DNA of 64,000 nucleotides from positions 101,395 through 165,394 of the forward strand of contig NW_005200754.1 of assembly GCF_000372725.1 (NCBI RefSeq). The letters run 5' to 3'. The translations under genes were made by a program, and so were the position numbers. A model generated the notes under the pieces. The model did no database searches. It worked only from the letters and a program-made list of their open reading frames with translations, and had not been told where the DNA came from. Source of the stretch: Emiliania huxleyi CCMP1516. Lineage: Eukaryota > Haptophyta > Isochrysidales > Noelaerhabdaceae. How positions within the stretch are numbered: position 1 is the first letter of the stretch; every line of letters starts with the position of its first letter. Shown here piece after piece: positions 42,317 to 54,264 of this stretch.

Positions 42317-45178
42317 CTACACCCACAATTCATGCGAGAGGAGCGGCTGAGATGCAAACTGCTGCTGCGCCGCCGACAGTGTCTGCAGCGCACCGCAAGG
42401 CGCTCGCCGCGCTAGCTCGGGCTCAAGGAACCGCCAGGCGGCCACGCAGAGGTACGCGGACCAGCTGGGGCCGGCGAGCAGGGGGAGAGCGAACGCCTGG
42501 GAGGGCAGCAGAACCCCGTGATCTGGAGGGCTGGGTCTCAGCCGTCTTCCCGCCACCCCCGCCTGCTGTAGTGACCGCCAGGGCAGCACATTCAACCAGC
42601 TCTGGCTGAGCCAACGACTAGTGAGCAGCGCCGGAGCCACACCCGCCGAATGCAAGGCAGACTCCACCTGCGAGGTGGGCGGACAAGAGAGCGGGTCGGT
42701 AATGGACGAGATTGACCGTTGCAGGGTCCATGGCCACCACCTGAGGAAGCTCTGCCCGCAGGATCCGGTCGACGAGGGCAATCACCGGCGCCGGAGCGCA
42801 AAGCGGAGGCGGGCCGAGCGAGCGCGGAGCCAGCCGTGTGGCGAAAGCGGCAGGCCACACCAGCTGGGCAGCGGGGCATGCGAACAGGTCGCCTGCACGA
42901 GTGAGAGGATCGGCAGCCTGTCACGCGTGCGCTCCTGCGCGGGATTGGGGTTGATTGCCTCGCACCGAGGGACCGTCTCGCCGCGGTGTCACCGCCAAGG
43001 GTCCAGGCCATGGCTGCAAACAGGTCGAGCGGCGTGTCTTCGCTGCTGCCGCTTCCGCTGCTGTCCCACACAATGGAGCTCAGATCGGCAAGAAAGGCAA
43101 GCAGGCGAGCGCAGGCCACTGTCAGACTTTCGCCTGCATAGGAGAGGCGATGCGCTGGCGGCGGGAGCGAGACGAGAGAGAGGGAGGCTAGATGCGCGCC
43201 AGAGGGGAGGCCGTCGCCCTCTCGCGCGGCCGCTTCCGTGCTCAGCGAGCCCGCGCGCGCGGCGTAGCGAAGCAATAGGACGGCTCCAGTCACCCAATGC
43301 GGCGGAAGACGATTGGCAGCGACTGCGATCGATGGAACCGGCTCCGAGGGTGGAGAGAGTCGTATCGGCTGGCCGACGGCGCGTCGCTGTGGCAGAGACT
43401 CTGCAGAGTTAGCACAGAGCGAGTCGGTGCCGGTGGTATTCGCATGCACACCGGCGGCGGCAAACGCGGCACGGAGGGCAGCTGTTGCGGCGTCGAGGCT
43501 GCCGCCCTCGAGAAGCGCCGCCGCCGCCGCCACCGGAGCCAAGAGAGGGGAGCGTGGCGGGTATGCTGTTGTGACAGCGGAGGAGAGCGGCGGTGGTCGG
43601 TTCGCCGCTGGTGCGGGCGGCCTGTGGAGCGGGAAGTACTCGCTGCGGGCGAGCGAGCGGTGGTCAAGCGCCCACTCGGAGGGGACCCCCCACTGCAGCA
43701 GTCGCGCGAGGAGCCGGGACCTGCAGACCTCGTCGAGGCAGCACGGCGGCGAGGAGAGGTCGGCAAAGGCGGCGGGGGGAGCGCCGTCTGCAGCGCCATA
43801 CTGCCCACTGGGAGAGGAAACGCCGTTATCGCCGCGGTCTCCGTCGTGCCAGCCATGAAATATGTTGAGAAACCGCGCGCCAGGCGGAGAGCCGTTATCC
43901 GCGCTGCTACTAGCGGGAAGGCTCGGCTCTGCCCCCTCCACATCTGCATGCCTTGCTGCCAATCCCATGGGAGCGCGCAGCGCCGCAACCAGTCCCAGCC
44001 GCCGGCGGAGGAGGAGGCCTGCTTGCGCGTCCGCACAGAGCAGAGTGAGCAGCAGCAGGGCCGTGGCGCGCGGCTCGCCTGACCCCGCGTACTTTGCGCC
44101 CGCGGGCAACGCAGCGGCCGCTGTGACCTCTAGCCACCCGCGCTGCGTGGCCATCGACTCGCCTCTACTCAGGACCGCCTCCCACGCGTCGCTCTCTGCG
44201 AGGTCGGCCGGCGGAAATGGCGAGAGTCTCGCCCACACAGCCGGCAGCTCCTGCGGTACGTGTCGCGGACGCGCGTCAGGACGCGCGTCAGGCAGCGGGT
44301 CGGTCGTTTGAGCGGCGGGCGTGGAAGAGGGCGAGCATATTGCTGAGCCACTGGGCGAGTGCATAGATCGCGTCTACAAGTGGCATGGCGGGCAAGGCCT
44401 CTCGCCGCGCGCCTCTGGCTCGCACACGCGTAGTGCCTCAAGCACGGCAGGCAGCTCTGTCAGCGGCGGCAGGTCGCCGAGCTCGGCGAGGAGGGCGCCG
44501 CCGTCGAGGTTGCAATCCCCCAGGCCAAGGAAGTCGACCGCGCAGTCCGACGAGGACGATGAGGACGAGGCGCGACCCTCGCACTCCGTGCATATCTCTC
44601 GCCCGCCCTGCTTCGTCGTAAGGGCGACACCGTCGCTGCACGCCTCATTCAGCTCGTGCAGGAGCACCGGGTCCGCCGCCGCTCGGCGTGCCAGCTCGCC
44701 CAGCCGCTCGGCTAGGGCGGCCACGCCCTCGGAGACCTTTGCCTCTGTCAGGAGGCCATCGCCTCTGCTGCCGCATTCTTCTCTGTCCTGTGCTTGCCCC
44801 GCCTAGAAGGAGTCGGAAGACGCCTCGGGCTCCACATCGCTCCGTGGAGGATGGGAAACGTGTGAATGCCCAGGGAGGGCAAAACATCAAGCCGAGATGG
44901 CTGGGGCGGGAGAGGCATGGGCAACTGGCCGCCTCTAGCCACGCCCTCTCATGTAGCTTGGCCACAAGGCTGTAGGACGCGTGCTCTGCGTCGGCTGCGG
45001 GGAGCGAGGCGAGATGCGCATGAAGCTGCGCAGCCAGCTCCTCCTCTGTCGGCCCGCTGGCCTGCCCTCCACCGGATGAGGCGGCGGCAACGAGCTGCCG
45101 CTGCGCTCGCGACGCAAAGGCGGAAAACCGCCTCGCCGTGTCTTGAAAGTCGGAGGAATCGATGAGGCTGTCTATCAT
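42317..45178 (-). CDS. Large protein with TBC-like C-terminus, possibly BROMI/TBC1D32-related
   Basis: Start at 45178 (MIDSLIDSSDFQDTARRF), stop at 42317. Recognisable coding blocks from N to C: RRFSAFASRAQRQL and EEELAAQLHAHLASLPAADA; ALAERLGELARRAAADPVLL; PLVDAIYALAQWLSNMLALF; LPAVWARLSPFPPADLAESD; a long exon (~44290-42980) with helical repeats such as ARLLQWGVPSEWALDHRSLA and ARLLAFLADLSSIVWD; and SRWLSQSWLNVLPWRSLQQ spliced to AFALPLLAGPSWSAYLCVAA and WRFLEPELARRA. The last blocks resemble the C-terminal TBC region of BROMI, a ciliary protein; the N-terminal part I cannot match. Exon borders are partly unresolved, and near 44385 two frames meet over only ~14 nt. A flagellum-related role is speculation. 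Confidence 0.42.
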
Positions 45179-45612
45179 GGTGAGTGAACTCACGGGCGGC
45201 ACGACGTTGGCGAGCAGCCCCGACGGAACCGGAGAGTGGTGGCGGGCGCTTTTCTCAAACTGTAACGAGAAAGAGAATTTGGGGGAACAAAGCATACGTC
45301 ATACCTACCTGACCTTCCGTCGATTCTCGGTCGGCCAACCAAAGCGCCACGGTGGCCGTTCCCCCTCGACACAGCCCAGGTTCAATCTGGGCGAGGCGGG
45401 AGGCTGGCACGGCGAGCCGCAACGGCCCGACGAGAGCGGACGCAACGAGCGGCGATGGTTGGGCGAGTCGCGGCGGCCGTAAGTTCTTATTTCCCTCGGC
45501 ACCCACAGACCACACCGCTAGAAAATAAATGAAGGTGGCATCGCGTTCGCGCGCGTGAGGAAGAAGCGTCGCATGTTTTCTTTTTGACCTGGACACCACG
45601 GTGGCACCTCCT
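45179..45612. promoter_or_regulatory. Divergent intergenic region
   Basis: 434 bp between the TBC-like gene (-) and the gene starting at 45613/45625 (+). 45510-45610 is less GC-rich and directly precedes the plus-strand start. Promoter role inferred from position. Confidence 0.35.
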
Positions 45613-47246
45613 ATGTTATACAGGATGCATCTCACCTTCATCGCCGTGACCGTCGCCGCGGCGAGCGGTCTCCACCTGCAGCCTCGGTCGCCTCCGACGC
45701 GTGCCTTTCCGGCCATGACGGCCTTTCGCAACACCGACGAGCCCGTCATGCCTCGCAACGGCAGCTTTCGGACGATCTGGCGAGCGCCGCCACCCACTTC
45801 ACTGCACTCACCGTTGCCGCGGCGTCGCTCGAGCAATGGCACTCGCGACGCCCTTCGCTCGACGAGCGCAACAACCCGTCGGCTCTCACCCACGCTTCAC
45901 TCGTTTGTCACATTGCGGCTTGAGCGCCGCCCCGCTCTCTCCGCAGGGATCTGCCGTGGCTGGCAAAATTCCTGTCGATGTGGACCAACGCGGTGGACGC
46001 AGAGCTCGGCCGGCAGTACGCGCTGCGCGACGCGTGCGCCGAACTCAACGATGCTGCCGACCTCCCGGCCGCCGCGCCAGCGCCGAGCGAGCTGAGCGTC
46101 GGCTTTGCGGCGGCGATAGAGGGCCTGCCTTCAGAGGCGGACGAGGCGCTGAAGGAGTTTGTGGCGACGGAGAAGGCGGCGGAGGAGAAGGCCGTCACCG
46201 CGTCCCGCGGCCGCGGGGGCCCCGCCACCATTCGCCGCGTGGGAGCCAGCCAGAGGATCTCTCCTCTGACCCTTCCTGGAGCCTGTCCTAGGCACCGTGA
46301 CGATGATGGCGGCGTGGGAGCCAGCGTGGGAGCGGGACGAGTGGGCAATCGTGGAGGGTGCGGAGAAGGACGCGGTACCGCTCGAGCCGATCTGGGGAGA
46401 CCCACGCGAGGGGAAGCCCTTTGGAGCTGCAGACGGTGAGATTCGCCCAGATTCGCCGAGAGCACAACGCGATGCGAGGCCGTGCGGGCTGCGCAGCGGC
46501 AAGAGTGTGTAGGAGTAGCAGTAGGGGCGAGTGGCAAGGGACGGGGCCGGTACACAAGCGGCGGAGCTCGCCTCTGCGAGGCTGTCTCTGGAGGAAGCTT
46601 CTTCTGAACCCTGAACCCCTCCCCCCTGCAGGCGACGGCAAGGTCGGTCCGATGGACAAGCGGCCGGCGGGCGGAGTGCGAGGGATGGAGGGTGGAGGTG
46701 TGCCCGTCCCACGCGCCATCTCCGGCTTCCGCACCGCCGCTGAGGTCCGCCTCTCTAGGAGTGCGACGCGCCGTGCTGAGAGAGACGCTGCTCACAGGCA
46801 GCAGCTCTGAGAACAGGCGACGTACATCGAGGAGTGCGACGAGCCGTGGCACTTCACCTCGCGCGGCACCACCGTCCTGACAAAGGCCCCGGCCATAGAG
46901 GAGGGGGTCTCCACACTCCTTGATATGTCCATGACGTGTCCACGACACGGCCAGGCGCGGCTCGAGGAGGGGGTTGCTGCGGCGCTGCCCTTCGTGGCGC
47001 CCGAGCAGGGCACTCGGCGACGAGACACGCGCACTCCGCCCCACTAAGCACGCACTCGTTGATCAGGCGCCCGAGGACACGCTCGGCGACGAGACACGCG
47101 CCGCAAAGAGCAAGGAGGAGGCGCGCAAGCCGCTCGCGTCCACGACACGTCCCCCATGCGGCCGCGAAACTCGTGTGGTGCCCCCCCCCCCCCCTCCCGC
47201 GCCCCCTCCCCCCCAGGTGCAGGCCGCCGTCGATAAGGCGCTTTGA
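45613..47246 (+). CDS. Unknown protein, possibly plastid- or ER-targeted
   Basis: The N-terminus (from 45613 or the Met at 45625) is MHLTFIAVTVAAASGLHLQP followed by PPTRAFPAM, a signal peptide with an Ala-Phe-type motif as in secondary-plastid targeting. Later exons encode LSMWTNAVDAELGRQYALRD, GLPSEADEALKEFVATEKAA, WEPAWERDEWAIVEGAEKDA, ATYIEECDEPWHFTSRGTTV, LEEGVAAALPFVAPEQG and a final VQAAVDKAL ending at 47246. No family recognised. At least six exons; borders approximate. An intron near 46925-46960 contains the ACGTGTCC-type repeat, and the last intron ends in a C-run at 47180-47210. Confidence 0.5.
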
Positions 47247-47506
47247 CAAGAAGCTGGAGGCGTGGGGGATGCCGCCCACGCTGTCGCGTTTGTGAACGCA
47301 CACGTGTGTGTGCGCCGGGGAGAGGAGGTGCGGAGCACTGTACACCATACAAAAGTGGCAACCTAGACCAAGAATCCGAGCCAATCTAGTCGCCCCCAAC
47401 GCGCTCTTGGTGACTGTAGAGAGTGAACTATTGTCGGCGCGAGGCACCGCGCCCAGCTGCTGCGCCCCTGGCCATGCCACACACACGCGCATGCTCAAGT
47501 CCTCTG
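47247..47506. other. Convergent intergenic gap
   Basis: 260 bp between two gene 3' ends; no gene seen. Confidence 0.4.
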
Positions 47507-48387
47507 CTACTTTTCCTCCACCCCGAGTTCGACCCCCGGCTGATCCTCTACAGCATGCTCCGAGCAGCCGTGGAGGTGCAACCGCTCCAGGATGCTAAAG
47601 AATGCAGGGCCAAAGTCCTCCGCGTGCAGCGCCATCACCTCGCACTGGATGCCGTGCTCGGTTTGGAGGTAGGGCGGCAGCTCGGACTCGAGCATCACCA
47701 TGACCTGTCACAAGCGGGAGATGTGAAAGGAGGGTGGCATGGGCAGCTGCCTCTTGCAAGACACACCTTCTCCACCGCACGCGGGCGCACGATCAGCGCC
47801 TCGACGTCGTCGTCGAACCCGCAGCATTGTAGGCACTTAAGGATGCACTTAAGCACAGGTGCGTCCTTGCAGCACTTTCTCTGCGCGCCGGCGAGCTCAA
47901 TGAGCTTCTTGAGTGCAACGTCGCAGGCTAAGCACTCGACGACGGCAATGCAGCCATGACAGAAGACGGTCTTCATGTGCATTTCGATGCCAAAGTCCTT
48001 GAGCTTGTCAGGCAGCTGCCGCGCCAGTTCGTCCGAGACCTGCTCCGTCATCGTCTCGGGGCTCAGAACCTTGGAGGCAATGAAGCCCGCGAGGCGCGGT
48101 AGGTAGGCCGTCGAGACCTTCTCCTCCTCATAACCAAAGCTGTCGCCGGCCGCGAGCTTGACTTGCTCAAAGGTGGCCTCGTCAAGGTTCGTGATGGCAA
48201 GTGTCAGGTAGAAGGTGAGGGGTATCTCTCCGTACTCGGCTCGGAGCTTGGCGGTGCGGCGCTGACGTGCCGCGGCGCTATTGCTTGACATGCCGTCCAC
48301 TACCTTTGCATTTGCGAAGTCCGACTTCCTCACAACTCCGTCCATTCCCGCTGCCGCATCATCCGCTCCTGACCCCTCCGTCTCCAT
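47507..48387 (-). CDS. Cys-containing conserved-looking protein, function unknown
   Basis: Two exons (48387-47767 and 47704-47507), 272 aa from METEGSG; a Pro-rich upstream extension to 48540 is unlikely. The protein is helical with blocks AKLRAEYGEIPLTFYLTLAI, LAGFIASKVLSPETMTEQVS and a Cys-rich centre (VFCHGCIAVVECLACDV, KCCKDAPVLKCILKCLQCCG). Exon 2 gives PPYLQTEHGIQCEVMALHAE and FFSILERLHLHGC. The paired Cys could bind a metal, but I recognise no family. The 62-nt intron is GT-AG. Head-to-head with the membrane-protein gene at 48594. Confidence 0.6.
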
Positions 48388-48593
48388 GGCACGAGGCAGC
48401 GGACCCGGCCTCGGGGGGCGGCCCGGCGGCGGACCCGAGGGTGGACCCGGGCGACGGCGGACGCGAGGTGGGGTCGGGGCGGTGCACCCGACGGCCCCAA
48501 GGGGGGGATTGACGGGAGGACGACACAAGCGGGGACGCACGCAGGAGATCGACGACGCGGAGCCCTAGACTACGACCCGAAGTCTCGCAACAG
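48388..48593. promoter_or_regulatory. Short divergent promoter region
   Basis: 206 bp between divergent genes, GC-rich with GGACCCGGGC-type words near 48410-48460. Promoter role inferred from position. Confidence 0.3.
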
Positions 48594-50016
48594 CATGGGC
48601 GCAGGCACGTCGGCGGCGCGCAAATCGATGGCCGCGGTAAAGAGCACGCTCGACGAGGCGAAGTGGAAGACGCTGGTCTCCTTTCTCCTCGCCGTACTCG
48701 GAGGGTGACGCCGATGCCGCCCACCGCTCTTTTTGGCCAGCAACTCTAGCGGCAGTCTCGAAGACGCAAAACGCATGTAGGTACGTTGATGTCGTCTGTT
48801 TCATCCGCTTTGACGTCTTTCCAGCTACGCAGGCCGGCTTCCCCCTCCGCCTAGCCAACCTCTTTCCCGCGGCGAGACTCGTGGGCCGCTGAGTGTCCTC
48901 GATACCCTGCTGCCGCCGCAGACCGGCAACGTGGTCTTCTTGGGACGAACACTGCACCACCTGATCGACCCTGTTGACAACGACGTGCCGGAGCACTCCA
49001 AGGATCGAATCAGAGACTGACTTTACACATGGCTGAGATGCCCGAGGACCTGCGTGTGCTCCGTCGTACCCACACCCACACGCAACGTCCACGCCTCTTC
49101 CAGAGAGTCGCACCCGCGACACGGAGGCTCTACACGCCATGTCCCGCCGCCGCAGGAGCTCGTGCGGCTAATGGATTGGGAGGAGTTCTACTTTCGCTGC
49201 TCTGTCATTGTCATCTCGTGCCTCGGCGCCTTTGCCTACTGCGCCTTTGAGCACCGCTATCCGGCAAAGTCGGCGACGTGGGCGGCGCCGTTGCTGTCTG
49301 CGATGGTGCTCATGGGCGATTTGATCCCGTACTCGTGTGGCGACCTGGGCTGGGGGCCGGTCGAGAAGCACTCTCAGAACGAGAACCACTGGGCGGGCTG
49401 GAGAGTCTCCCGAGGCGGAGCATGGGTGGAGCCTTGCCTGAAGCTGCATCCTCCCCACAGGCGCGCTGGAGCGTGCTCTTTGTCTCGTGCTCGCTCGGTG
49501 CGGTCCACTTTATGTGCGGACCCACATCGGACGGGTCGCGGCTCAAGGCGGTGACGTTCGCTGCGACGGGCCACCTGCACAAGATGACCAAGATATTGTG
49601 GAAGGTGTAGAGCCGAGATAAGCCCAGAACGGACGAGCGCGTGGCCATCTGAGCCTTCAGATCCTGGCCCTATCAAGGTGACGGACAAGGGGCTCGGCAG
49701 CCTGAAGCTTGCTGACAAGACGGGCTTCGTCCAGTCGGGGATCATCTTTCTTGGCATGGTCGTGGGGAGCGGCTGCGGCGCCTACACGTACCACAAGACC
49801 GACGTCTGGCTCTTTGCCCCAGTGGCCGCCATGCTCTTCCTCGCGCTGCTGCTCCACGACAACTGCACCGCGTCGCCGCCCAAGACGGCGAGCCCTGAGA
49901 ACGGCGTCTGTTCACATGCGATTGCCCCGAGTTTAGGCATCTCGCCGCCGCCCAACTGGGGCAAAGTGCTCTCGCCCGACCTTAGCGCGCCGCTCGTGCC
50001 ACCGGCAAAGGCGTAG
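48594..50016 (+). CDS. Multi-pass membrane protein with possible N-myristoylation start
   Basis: Exon 1 begins MGAGTSAARKSMAAVKSTLD; Gly2 with Ser6 is a classic N-myristoylation context. Further exons encode AGFPLRLANLFPAARLVG, TGNVVFLGRTLHHLIDPVDN, LMDWEEFYFRCSVIVISCLG, CAFEHRYPAKSATWAAPLLS, VLFVSCSLGAVHFMCGP, and the last exon (from ~49677) LADKTGFVQSGIIFLGMVVG with TDVWLFAPVAAMLFLALLLH and a Pro-rich tail. About five hydrophobic spans. No family recognised. At least six exons; borders approximate except the last (WK|VTDKGLG, acceptor AAG at ~49676). Confidence 0.5.
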
Positions 50017-50257
50017 GCACGGTATCGAGAGCAATTCACCACGCAGAAACGTCGCGTTGCTTGCGCGACCCGTGTGATTATTTTACACACAGAGATAGGG
50101 ATATATCGCAGTGGAGGTACTCACAGACGAACTCACGTACGAGACTGACAGATCGTTGGTTGAACAGGGGGCCGACCTGAATAGATTACGGTAGAGGTTC
50201 GTTCGTTTCATACGAACGAGCGCCCAGACCACGCCGCACTTGAGCAAGGTTCGCTCT

Positions 50258-51815
50258 TCAGACGCCGCCGCGCATGAGCTGGTCGAGCGGGATGAGGTCT
50301 GCCTTCGGGTGCGGCAGCGCGTCGCCGTCGGCGTGCGGGGCGACGCCGACCCATCGGAAGCACATCGTGCCCTGCTGGTGGCCGACGGTGCTGATGAAGT
50401 TGCCACGGAAAGTGCCGTCGGCGTTCGGGTCGGCGTGCGAGACGAGCAGCGTGTACCTGCGGCACGCGTGCAGGACGTGTCATGGACGTGCCCTTCCCTT
50501 CCCCTGCAAGACGAGCCGCGCGTGTACAGCGACGGGTCGGACGCGTCGGGCCGCGCGAGCGTCGAGTTGGTGTGCACGGGGTGGTGGCGGTAGTCGAGGC
50601 TCTCCATCCAGTGGTTATTGAGCTGGAAGTTCCAGCAGCGGCACGCCGGCGGACGCGCGGTGACGCGCAGCACGAAGCCGGGCGGCAGTCGCCAGTACGA
50701 GTGGTAGTACCGGATGTTCGGGTCGCCGCCCGCCTTGTCGCACAATGAGTAGCAGTCAGCAGCATCGACTCATGAACAGCGCCGGGCATGTGGGGAGTCA
50801 CCCTGCCTCGTTCGACCTCCGCTGGTCGAAGAGGGGAAGCTGGTTCGTGTGCTGCTGGAAGCCGGCCGCCCACTTGGCAAACATCGCCGACGCGCCGGCG
50901 ACGAGCACCGCAGTCGCCTGCAGGCCCTCGTCCAGCTTGGCCGCGCTGAGCGGCGTCGGTCCGCCGCCGCCGCCGCCACGCGATGACGGCTCGCCCGCGC
51001 CGTGGCGCCGCGCAATCGAGAGCCGGGCGGGCTGCTCCGACGCTCGGATCCCAAACGTCTGCCGCACGATGAACATCGCCTCTCGAGGCTCCGGCACGAG
51101 CTGCAGCCTACGCGATCACGAGTCTGTGGTCACGACTGACCATCGCCGCTCGAGGCTGTGGCAGGAGCTGCGGCCAGTTGGGAGCGTCGGCGGGGCGCGT
51201 CGCCGAGAGGAGGATGGTGAAGCCGCGCTCGCCGCCGCTGGGGCCGCCCGCCGCGGCATCGTCGTAGACGAGCTGCTCCGCCTCGAGGTAGTCCACCGTG
51301 CGCAAGCCGCCCTTGCCGCCGTATTGGCCGGACTGCGTGCCGAAGCCCAGGTAGCCGACCGTGCCACGCGTGCCGGTCACGACGTACTCGAGCGAGCCGT
51401 CGAGCGTCGCGTTCTCGTAGAGGTTGTCCGGGTTGTCGGAGCCGATGCAGATGCGCGCCGCGCGGCTGCCGTTCGCGATCGCGCACAGCTGCGGCGCGCC
51501 CTCCGGGTCGGCGCACTCGATAAAGTTTTCGAGGCCGGCGCGGAGAAGTCGGGAGAGGTAGCGGTAGCCCTCAGCCTGATTGAGCGGATCCTGCGGCGCG
51601 CCCGGCGCCACGAGCGTCGCGCCGGCGGCCTTGAGTGTGTCGCAAAACTCGTCCCAAGCTTGGCCGCTGGCGACCCGCTGCTCGGCAAGTGTGGAGGTGC
51701 CACCGCCGCCGGCGAGCAGCCGCCGGACCCACAAGACCCAGAGCGCGAGCGCGCGGTAGACGGAGAGCGCGGTCCGCATGAGCGAGCGCACAAGCGGAGA
51801 GAGAGCAGGCGCCAT
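50258..51815 (-). CDS. DUF1214-family protein
   Basis: Four exons (51815-51175, 51107-50807, 50733-50528, 50456-50258), 1347 nt, 448 aa, phases exact. The N-terminus has a hydrophobic stretch (SVYRALALWVLWVRRLLAGG), probably an anchor. Family blocks in order: WDEFCDTLKAAGATLVAPGA, LNQAEGYRYLSRLLRAGLEN, ARICIGSDNPDNLYENATLD, VTGTRGTVGYLGFGTQSG, NWLQLVPEPREAMFIVRQTF, NEAGGDPNIRYYHSYWRLPP, FQLNNHWMESLDYRHHPVHT and YTLLVSHADPNADGTFRGNF. This matches PF06742 proteins, whose biochemical role is not established. Introns of 67, 73 and 71 nt start GC, GC and GT, and each begins with a copy of the next exon's start. Complete gene. Confidence 0.86.
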
Positions 51816-52524
51816 TTTGCGTCGGACGGCGGCGGTGGCAGCGGTCGACGCCTCAGTGGGTGGGGTGGGGTGGGCGCCGGAGTGGGAGTGGTGTGACTGC
51901 TCCTGTGGTGGGGGCCGCGACGGCTTCTGAGGAATGCGCGAATCGTGCTCGCAACGAACAGAGGGCGCATCCAGGCGTTCTTCACACCGCATCGCAGAGC
52001 AGATTGTGAATGAGCTTGCGGCGACGGGGGTCGAGTGCATAAGTGCCTCGCCGTCCTCGCAGGAGTCGCTTAGGCGGCTCCCGTGGTGTACCTGTGTTTA
52101 AGGTATGTTGTTGGCAAACCAAGACACAGAGCTGTGTTAGTGCCAGTGCGCGCCAGTCCCGTGCCCAGTGTCGTGCGGCGAATCGAAAAATTCTTTTTCG
52201 CTTCGCAACACAGACATACAAAATAACCTCAACTCCCTCAGTCTCTAGGACTCCGAGTGTGTGTGTGTACTCACTCACTCACTCTCTAGGACTCCCCTCT
52301 CAATGACCACCTCTATGCACATTCGAGGCGGCCTTATCTTATGGAGGGAAGTGCTAGAATCATCATCTAGGAGGGGAGGGCCCCCCCCGCCCCACCCGCG
52401 GATACTCCCTCTCGCGCCGGTTCGGCACGCAGGAGATTGCGCTTCGCAACACAGCCCGGCCGCAAACAGCCGGGTGCAGACACGGCGCAGACAGGCAAGG
52501 CGGTGCCGCCCCGCCGTCGTAGCC
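51816..52524. promoter_or_regulatory. Divergent intergenic region
   Basis: 709 bp between DUF1214 (-) and the GST-N gene (+). Contains GT/CA-rich and ACTC-repeat stretches at 52255-52300 and a moderately A/T-rich 52085-52250. Promoters inferred by position. Confidence 0.35.
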
Positions 52525-53695
52525 ATGCCAGTCCTCCTGCTCCTCCTGCCCATCGCGCTGAGACCGACAGCACCTGGGAACCGAGCAGGCTTCGTGCAGA
52601 TGGTGCAGCCAACTACACGGCCCGGTGATGGTGGCGCCGCGCGACCTCCGGCTGTGGCAGCGCCGGCTGGCTTTGTCGCGCCCAAGCCAAAGCCGCTCTC
52701 GATGACCCGTCCCAAGGAGCAGCTGCCGTCGCTGATCACCGGTGGACTTGCTCTCGCCGTCCGGCTGGCAACAGGCGTGTTCACACTCGGCTGGACGCCC
52801 AGACTGCTCACCGGCGACGACGCTGCGGCGGTCGGAGTTGAGTCTGGCACATACGGCTTTCGCGTCGGCCCGGTCGCCTTTCGCGATACTTCGCCGCTAC
52901 TAGCGGAAGCGGTGCGGCCGGAGGAGCCGCTGGTGCTGTACGAGTACGAGGGTTCGCCCTTTTGTCGGAAGGCGCGTGGGGCGGCCCTGCTGCACCTGCC
53001 GCCAACTCACTGACGGCTTAGAGTGGTACGGATAGGTGCGCGAGGCGGCGCTGCTGCTCGACCTGCCGCTCGCCCTCCGCCCTTGCCCCGGCGCGAGGGC
53101 GGGCTTCGCATCGGAGCTGCAGGACATGACTGGCCGGCGGACCGTCGCCCGTGCCCGACCTCCTTCTTGACCGGCAGACGATCATGAGTAGGAGCGGACC
53201 GGCCGGATGACCGTCCCGTTCCTGGTGGACCCAAACACGGGCACCGAGATGTTCGAGAGCGACGACATCGTCGAGTACATGCTCTCGACCTACGGACCGC
53301 CCAGAGCCGCGTACGACCCAAAGGCTCTCTGGCCGCTGCGGGGAGGCTTCCAGGTGGCCACCGCCACGCTGGCCACGCTGCTGCGAGGCCTCGCCGGCTC
53401 GCAGCGGCAGCCGAACGCGCGGCCAGACAACGAGGCGATGCAGCCGCTGCAGCTGTGGGGCTACGAGCCGTCGCCGTTCGTCCGCCCGGTGCGGGAGAAG
53501 CTCTGCGCGCTCTGCTTGCCGCACACTCTGGTGCCCACGGCGCGCGGCTCCGCCAACCGGGACGCGCTCGTGCGCAAGACGGGCGTCCAGTTCCAGGTGC
53601 CGTACCTGGTCGACCCAAACACGGGCGTGGAGCTCTTCGAGAGCCCCGAGATCGTCGAGTACCTCGAGGCGGTCTACACCGTCCCGTCGCGCTGA
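52525..53695 (+). CDS. Tandem glutaredoxin/GST N-terminal-domain protein
   Basis: Three exons (52525-52971, 53036-53122, 53192-53695), 1038 nt, 345 aa. The N-terminal ~110 residues hold a hydrophobic start (MPVLLLLLPIALRPTAP) and a linker, compatible with plastid targeting. Thioredoxin-fold 1: LVLYEYEGSPFCRKVREAAL, then VPFLVDPNTGTEMFESDDIV. Fold 2: LQLWGYEPSPFVRPVREKLC, then VPYLVDPNTGVELFESPEIV. The same two-domain design occurs in plant and algal plastid proteins of unknown redox role. The first active-site motif is SPFC (one Cys kept) and the second SPFV (none), so only domain 1 could use glutathione or thiol chemistry. Introns of 64 and 69 nt have donors GC and GA. Confidence 0.9.
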
Positions 53696-53884
53696 GGCGA
53701 CGGCTGGGACGTGCTGGGCGAGGTGGGGCGACGGACTGATGGTGTCCGACTCACTCCGCGAGGACGTGGGACGTGAACATGACTCATGTGTGCACCGCAC
53801 CCTTTTCGAACCTTGTGTGGTCAAGAAACGGATGTGCGTCTCGGATGTCCGACACACACACAACACAGTCACACTCCGTCTGTT

Positions 53885-53945
53885 CGTATTGCGGTAAGGT
53901 AAGGTAAGGTAAACTTCTCCACACACACGAGGTGGTGGGGCAAGG
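53885..53945. repeat. Dispersed repeat (GGTAA run plus AAACTTCTC...GAGGTGGTGGGGCAAGG)
   Basis: The GGTAA run and AAACTTCTC word recur inverted at 41788-41822. The AAACTTCTC...GAGGTGGTGGGGCAAGG part recurs in the crotonase intron at 5203-5236. It sits in the 570-bp convergent gap (53696-54264) between the GST-N and RING-CH genes, which holds no gene. Confidence 0.6.
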
Positions 53946-54264
53946 GGGGCAACCCTCGCGTCTCCACGTCTGACGGCGGATCGCGATCGGCGCGACCACA
54001 CCTCGCTCCTCGCCGGCCAGGTCCTCGGTCCCGTCGCGGTCCTCGGGGACCTGGGCCTTTCTTGCTTTGTTTTCTTGCTAGGTATTTTTTTGCTAGAGTA
54101 TACACAAGAGACTTGCGCCATGCTTCTGACAGCCTGCCACGACTCTCATAAAGCCGTATTACAATTTTAATATATTCTGCTCACCCCCGGACGCTGCAGC
54201 CCCGAGGCGAGTCCTCACACTGGACACTGGACAACGTTTTGGCATCGGCCTGCAGCCTTAACGC

